Shown: one piece after another, positions 53,788-57,295 of the stretch
Numbering within the stretch: position 1 is the first letter of the stretch
How the letters are laid out: each line of letters starts with the position of its first letter
Origin: a virus
Strand: one strand, 5' to 3'
Length of the DNA stretch: 57,295 nucleotides
IMG/VR virus record: IMGVR_UViG_3300022602_000110
Span: 1 to 57,295 of that record
Notes under the pieces: generated by a model
Database searches by the model: none
Told to the model about the DNA's origin: nothing
Seen by the model: only the letters and a program-made list of their open reading frames with translations
Program-made: the position numbers and the translations under genes

Positions 53788-54072
53788 TTATACTAGCTTT
53801 TCTCCAGTAGTAAGTTTGTACACGGAGAAGTCCTTACAGTTGAATAGTTTGTTTAATTTTTCTGCTAAATTGATAGCATGACCGGAATTTGAAAAACTAA
53901 CCTTTTTATATTTGGGCCCAATTTCTTGAGCCAACATGCTAGACGTTTTCAGATTAACGGGCTTATCTTTATAAAAAACTGCCCAGATGGCATCTGCTTC
54001 TAAAACTTGTTCAGTTTTATAATTTTTCTTGTTTGTTATTTCTAACAACACGGTTGGTTTAGGTCTAGACAC
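53788..54072 (-). CDS. Conserved hypothetical protein with GTG start (94 aa)
   Basis: A 94-residue basic protein beginning MSRPKPTVLLEITNKKNYKT, with ADAIWAVFYKDKPVNLKTSS and GHAINLAEKLNKLFNCKDFS. The pattern is conserved in environmental T4-like phages; function unknown. The start is GTG at 54070-54072; no ATG is available. Its ribosome site GGAG lies in the loop of a 9-bp hairpin, and a perfect late promoter overlaps the hairpin's 5' arm, so expression is probably stage-dependent (see the separate element). The next gene begins immediately after its stop. Confidence 0.75.
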   Translation of the reverse strand: MSRPKPTVLLEITNKKNYKTEQVLEADAIWAVFYKDKPVNLKTSSMLAQEIGPKYKKVSFSNSGHAINLAEKLNKLFNCKDFSVYKLTTGEKLV

Positions 54073-54073
54073 G

Positions 54074-54107
54074 ATATGCGTACTCCAAATATACGCATAT
54101 ATTTATA
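54074..54107 (-). promoter_or_regulatory. Late promoter overlapping a ribosome-site hairpin
   Basis: Minus strand: TATAAATA (54100-54107), then ATATGCGTA (54092-54100), loop TATTTGGAG, TACGCATAT (54074-54082), then C and the GTG start. The stem has 9 perfect pairs and the GGAG site is in its loop. Late RNA, starting near 54094, would lack most of the 5' arm, so the stem could not form, whereas read-through RNA would fold. T4 uses this logic for genes e, soc and 49. Confidence 0.7.
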
Positions 54108-54117
54108 ACAGATAGTG

Positions 54118-54342
54118 TTAAAAAGTACCACCATCCATGCTTACTTGAATCGTATCTTCGGTAGCAGGTTTAGATAATTGTGCATCTAAATTGCCTGCTA
54201 AACGTGTCATTGCAAGTGCTAGGCTATCTGTAAGAGCAATGGCGTCTTTTATGTCTAAAACAACCGTTTTCTGACCGGATTTGTTTGCAATTCGAACCTT
54301 ATCTATAAGGTTTTCGATAGGTAATGTGTTTAATTGTTTCAT
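54118..54342 (-). CDS. Conserved small protein (74 aa)
   Basis: A 74-residue protein, largely helical with LPIENLIDKVRIANKSGQKT, then VVLDIKDAIALTDSLALAMT and a C-terminal IQVSMDGGTF. No known family recognised. It starts in an ATGA overlap with the preceding gene and ends just upstream of the hairpin/late promoter. Likely made early with its upstream neighbours (inference). Confidence 0.68.
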   Translation of the reverse strand: MKQLNTLPIENLIDKVRIANKSGQKTVVLDIKDAIALTDSLALAMTRLAGNLDAQLSKPATEDTIQVSMDGGTF

Positions 54343-54812
54343 GGTTGTTTACTTACTGTATTAAGTACTGACCTCATTTCTGCTTCTGTTTTAAAAGGAC
54401 CTTTAAACGGATATCGTTCTAAAGTAATTAGTTTGGGACAAAATGATTTAACCCATCCTTTTCTAAACTGAATAACATAATATCCTGCACAGTACTGACT
54501 TTTACTTTTGGTACTTTTAGCATAAATGGGTAATCTTTGTTGCACGTTGTACAATGGATTATATGGTTTACTAGAGCAAGGAAAATCATACACAGTATGA
54601 TTGTTTTTCTTTACTACCTTAGTAGGACCAGGTGTGTCGGAAAATTCTACACCTAATTTTTCCTTAACATCTTTTATAGATCCGATTTCGATTCTGCGAC
54701 CTTGACGTATAAACGAAAATACTTTTTTCTCTTTATTAAGTGTACCTAACTTTGTACCCTCTTGTTCCAATAACCAACTTTTATTTGGTATCAACACCTT
54801 AGCTGTAGTCAT
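54339..54812 (-). CDS. Conserved hypothetical protein (157 aa)
   Basis: A 157-residue basic protein of unknown function, starting MTTAKVLIPNKSWLLEQEGT. It has NKEKKVFSFIRQGRRIEIGS and a C-terminal half with YNPLYNVQQRLPIYAKSTKS, QYCAGYYVIQFRKGWVKSFC and ITLERYPFKGPFKT. Two Cys and many aromatics suggest a compact fold. ATG 54812 was chosen since GGAGG lies 6 nt upstream; a start 12 nt earlier is possible but worse. It lies between RNase H and a small coupled gene, suggesting a part in DNA metabolism (inference). Confidence 0.72.
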   Translation of the reverse strand: MTTAKVLIPNKSWLLEQEGTKLGTLNKEKKVFSFIRQGRRIEIGSIKDVKEKLGVEFSDTPGPTKVVKKNNHTVYDFPCSSKPYNPLYNVQQRLPIYAKSTKSKSQYCAGYYVIQFRKGWVKSFCPKLITLERYPFKGPFKTEAEMRSVLNTVSKQP

Positions 54813-54830
54813 TATTTCCTCCATCCTGTA

Positions 54831-55817
54831 TTATGCCTCATATCTTGCGTTTAACGGATCAGAATAACTTTGAACCTGTTCTACTACTTTAACAAGATCG
54901 TAGGAGTTAGCAAACTTCATTAACCTAATTCCAACTTGCGCTATGTTTTTATTCTTACCTAGTTCGTTTGCAATAGTTTCGGCAATTAATACTTTAATTT
55001 CGTCGGGCTGTGCTGTAAGATCGCACAACAGTTTATTACGATTATAATCGTCTAATACACGATGTTCAACCCCTTCGTGATCAGTCCAACGCTGTAACAT
55101 CATGTTGTTCCAATTGTACCCCTTGGAGTTTCGATCTGCGAACGCTTCTCTAAGTCCCACTTTTTTCTTAGTGCCTTTCTCTCTGACTCCGGGATAAGCA
55201 GAAAAGATGTTGTCTGACGTGTCTCCACGCATACACTTTTCGAAGAGGAGCCATTCTGGGTCTGGAGCAGGCTTGGCAACTTTGGTTTTTTTGTCAATAA
55301 CATGTTTTCCCTTTTCATCAAAATAACCTTCGTGTGTAATAGTAACACCACTGACACCATTGTACTGTCGTACATTAGGTGCAATTAATTGTGCAAAGTC
55401 TCCATCTGTACTAATGATAACATGATCATCATTAGGATGTGCTTGAATAAAACCTGCTATCAAATCGTCAGCTTCTAACTGAGGATGTTGTAGAACTGTA
55501 CAGTTTGTACGCTCATTTATAAAATCTTTGAATTGATCAAATGTTTCCCAGAAGATACGATCTTCCTCTTGCTCACGTGGACTTTGAGCCGCACGAGCAT
55601 CAGATCGTTGACGCTTGTAAGGAGCATAGTGATCCTTACGCCAGCTACGACCTTCGAGTGCAAATACAACATGAGTACCTTTAAAATCTTTCCATGCCTT
55701 CCTAACTGAATTAAGAATAACATGCAGGCTCATGCCTACCTTTTCATCAGCCTCGCCTCTTATAACGTGTCTAGCACGAAAGAATGTATTTGCTGTATCT
55801 ACTATAATATATGTCAT
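54831..55817 (-). CDS. rnh: RNase H / 5'-3' exonuclease (FEN-1-like, T4 rnh type)
   Basis: Removes RNA primers from lagging-strand fragments, with 5' nuclease activity. The 328-residue product (T4: 305) has the FEN-1 metal-binding acids: VDTANTFF (Asp 7), LEADDLIAG (115-118), STDGDFAQL (Asp 138, 140), and RGDTSDNI (197-204) of the helix-hairpin-helix region, followed by YPGVREKG. The residues between 65 and 85 (PYKRQRSDARAAQSPREQEE) form the usual basic arch. It overlaps the preceding gene by one base (TAATG). Confidence 0.93.
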   Translation of the reverse strand: MTYIIVDTANTFFRARHVIRGEADEKVGMSLHVILNSVRKAWKDFKGTHVVFALEGRSWRKDHYAPYKRQRSDARAAQSPREQEEDRIFWETFDQFKDFINERTNCTVLQHPQLEADDLIAGFIQAHPNDDHVIISTDGDFAQLIAPNVRQYNGVSGVTITHEGYFDEKGKHVIDKKTKVAKPAPDPEWLLFEKCMRGDTSDNIFSAYPGVREKGTKKKVGLREAFADRNSKGYNWNNMMLQRWTDHEGVEHRVLDDYNRNKLLCDLTAQPDEIKVLIAETIANELGKNKNIAQVGIRLMKFANSYDLVKVVEQVQSYSDPLNARYEA

Positions 55818-56254
55818 TAACTAATCTCTGTTTTGCCATCATCACGCAAAGCACGATTAACATAACCTGTACCTCTACGACTCATGTCAATACCTTGCTC
55901 TGCACCTACGTTACGACACAATTCACTAAACCAAGCATCAACAATCGCTTCGTCTGTAGGACCGTTGTATCCTGCGCTTTTTAATTGTAACACAAAATAC
56001 TCGTTCCAATCAAGCTCAAAGAAACCGTTTCTGAGATTATCTTTGTTTACGTGAGTATCTAATACAGCTACCCACGGTTCTTTGTTTTCGGTGGCAATTT
56101 CTTTAGGAGTACGTGCATCTTGCTGTGCTTGTTCTTCTTGTATTTTTTCTAAACGATCGATTTCATCTTGTCTAATTTTGGCTTCTTGTTGCAGTTGTGC
56201 TAAATTTGCTTCCAACTGATCGATGCCCATTATTTTTTTAATAAAGTTTTTCAT
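55817..56254 (-). CDS. Conserved hypothetical protein with N-terminal coiled coil (145 aa)
   Basis: A 145-residue protein. Residues 1-45 are a coiled coil (LEANLAQLQQEAKIRQDEID, then RLEKIQEEQAQQD). The C-terminal domain has EPWVAVLDTHVNKDNLRNGF, FELDWNEYFVLQLKSAGYNG and TDEAIVDAWFSELCRNVGAE, a block widely conserved in environmental T4-like phages but of unknown function. Start 56254 was chosen since it overlaps the upstream stop in ATGA and has AAGGA 5 nt upstream. A cytosolic adaptor role would fit the coiled coil (inference). Confidence 0.78.
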   Translation of the reverse strand: MKNFIKKIMGIDQLEANLAQLQQEAKIRQDEIDRLEKIQEEQAQQDARTPKEIATENKEPWVAVLDTHVNKDNLRNGFFELDWNEYFVLQLKSAGYNGPTDEAIVDAWFSELCRNVGAEQGIDMSRRGTGYVNRALRDDGKTEIS

Positions 56255-56538
56255 ACTCTTCCTTTTAAATTCCAAATTAGGAATTTATTTTTTTCAATCC
56301 AGTAGTGTTGAACAACAGGATCGCCAGGACCGGTAATCCAGTTTTCGCCGTGGTAAGCAAGTTTCCCCCAAAGAGGTTTATTTGTTAGAAAGCACTTTTT
56401 TGGAAACCAACATAGTTTAAGTTTCCAATACTTTGCCCTGCGTAATCCCCAGTCTTCACTTGGCGGCGACTGAGACACATCGTCTTCAAACTTGTTTTGA
56501 GACATTGCCTTTTTTCCGTAATAGCCGACGCCCATCAT
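56251..56538 (-). CDS. Conserved small protein, tryptophan-rich (95 aa)
   Basis: A small protein rich in Trp, Lys and Cys: WGLRRAKYWKLKLCWFPKKC, then FLTNKPLWGKLAYHGENWIT and WIEKNKFLIWNLKG. Similar sequences occur next to queE or gp55-region genes in other T4-like phages; function unknown. The start is uncertain: ATG 56538 overlaps the queE stop in ATGA, while ATG 56505 (MSQNKFEDD) has AAGG close by and would give 84 residues; a GTG at 56547 also exists. The end overlaps the next gene in ATGA, so all three genes form one message. Confidence 0.7.
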   Translation of the reverse strand: MMGVGYYGKKAMSQNKFEDDVSQSPPSEDWGLRRAKYWKLKLCWFPKKCFLTNKPLWGKLAYHGENWITGPGDPVVQHYWIEKNKFLIWNLKGRV

Positions 56539-57295
56539 GTGCCCCACTCATTTTTAAAGAGTGGCACTTGTAAACGATCACTATATCGCCAACCACGTTT
56601 CATTGCGGCAAGGGCAACAGATTTAGCATTGAGAGTGTACACAGACTCAACACCACCAACAGGCATAATGTATATGTGACCTGTAAAGCCGTCTTTTCTA
56701 TATTCGTCAACTGCTTGTTCTGCATCTTGTATATCCTTTTCTGTTGCTACTACAAATTTTAAATATCCTCTACCAAACCATTCGTATTCGGTTACAATTT
56801 TAGGTAGGATTGCTTCTTCCCACTTCTCACCACTCACCGGAAGTTTGGCACTGATACTAAATGTAATCTGTCTGCCTTTGACCTGCTTCTTCCATTTAAA
56901 TAGATACTTTTTAAAATCGTCTGTTAAACGCTGAGTACCATTTGTTTCAAACGTAATTTCTTTAAGACCTTGCATCTTAGGATGATCTAGCAAGTCTGGA
57001 TAAGCACGTTGCCAACCCAACAACGGTTCACCACCTGTAATAACAAGATGTTCATCTCTCCATTCTCCGTGCGGAAGAATTTCCATAATACGTTCAGCAA
57101 TAGCATCGCTTGTGAGCATTGGACTTAGATTTTTGAAATCTGGATGCCAACTAGCATAACTATCACAGCCTGTACTAACCAATGGTAATTGTTCGTACTT
57201 GTCGTAATGGAATGCTACTTGTGCAATAGTGTCTGCCTCATCGCTTAGTTCGCCTTTTGGCATACCAAAGCCCTTACAAGTAAAATTGCAACCAA
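56535..57295 (-). CDS. queE: QueE-like 7-carboxy-7-deazaguanine synthase, N-terminus cut by window edge
   Basis: Radical-SAM enzyme making the 7-deazaguanine ring for queuosine or for 7-deazaguanine DNA modification. The open frame continues through the window's end (about 253 codons visible), so the ATG at 57263 is internal. Visible are the cluster-binding GCNFTCKGFGMPKGE, then CDSYASWHP, VITGGEPLLGWQ (GGEP, SAM-binding) and FETNGTQ. The third canonical Cys of the CX3CX2C motif is Phe here, and a Cys 36 residues later (TGCDSYASW) probably takes its place. In T4-like phages QueE may serve host tRNA or phage DNA modification; nothing in the window decides. Confidence 0.88.
   Translation of the reverse strand, partial: GCNFTCKGFGMPKGELSDEADTIAQVAFHYDKYEQLPLVSTGCDSYASWHPDFKNLSPMLTSDAIAERIMEILPHGEWRDEHLVITGGEPLLGWQRAYPDLLDHPKMQGLKEITFETNGTQRLTDDFKKYLFKWKKQVKGRQITFSISAKLPVSGEKWEEAILPKIVTEYEWFGRGYLKFVVATEKDIQDAEQAVDEYRKDGFTGHIYIMPVGGVESVYTLNAKSVALAAMKRGWRYSDRLQVPLFKNEWGT

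Noticed and set aside
1-57295. tRNA genes, CRISPR arrays, insertion sequences, integrase or attachment sites
   Set aside because: None was seen by eye; coding density is high and the only gap above 300 nt is the structured region at 10442-10885. A tRNAscan or CRISPR search was not possible.

Overview
This window is a piece of a tailed-phage genome of the T4-like myovirus type. It carries T4-type head genes (portal, prohead protease, scaffold, major capsid), T4-type baseplate genes (5, 6, 25, 26, 48/54-like, 53), the recombination pair gp46/gp47, the late sigma factor gp55, and copies of the T4 late-promoter octamer TATAAATA. Several small conserved genes, a phage-type QueE, a MoxR/VWA pair and very large baseplate proteins point to the environmental branch of T4-like phages (cyanophage- or pelagiphage-like) rather than to enteric T4. 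The host cannot be named from the sequence. Sigma-70-like TTGACA/TATACT promoters on some non-structural operons are consistent with a bacterium with standard sigma-70 promoters. No integrase, tRNA, IS element or CRISPR array was seen.

Layout. (1) 1-8426, minus strand: head operon read right to left: tape measure, portal gp20, an 82-aa protein, a hyperacidic core protein, protease gp21, scaffold gp22 and capsid gp23 (cut by the window edge). (2) 8427-9596: divergent late promoters and a plus-strand gp26-like gene followed by a small gene. The junction carries a slippery heptamer plus a downstream stem, so the pair is probably a tail-assembly-chaperone set made by -1 frameshifting. (3) 9593-15877, minus strand: gp55, gp47, gp46, a run of small coupled genes, a GIY-YIG protein, a 444-nt structured non-coding stretch, and a repeat-rich protein with its own late promoter. 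(4) 16016-49465, plus strand: about 33 kb of baseplate and fibre genes: gp48/54-like, gp53, a 1252-aa hub candidate, gp5 with a GH19 lysozyme, gp25, gp6, a 4447-aa protein in the gp7 position, a 223-aa protein and four paralogous fibre proteins. (5) A bidirectional terminator at 49473-49496. (6) 49500-57295, minus strand: small conserved genes, a VWA/metalloprotease-like protein and MoxR ATPase pair, RNase H/5' exonuclease, and QueE at the right edge.

Working together: gp20/21/22/23 and the core proteins build the prohead; the tape measure and the predicted chaperones set tail length; hub, wedge and fibre proteins form the adsorption machine; gp55 would direct transcription from TATAAATA promoters; gp46/47 and RNase H serve replication and recombination. 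The most interesting signals are the predicted frameshift, a T4-style late-promoter/hairpin translation switch at 54074-54107, the structured RNA-like region next to the GIY-YIG gene, the operator-like palindrome on the gp55 promoter, and a QueE whose third cluster cysteine appears displaced.
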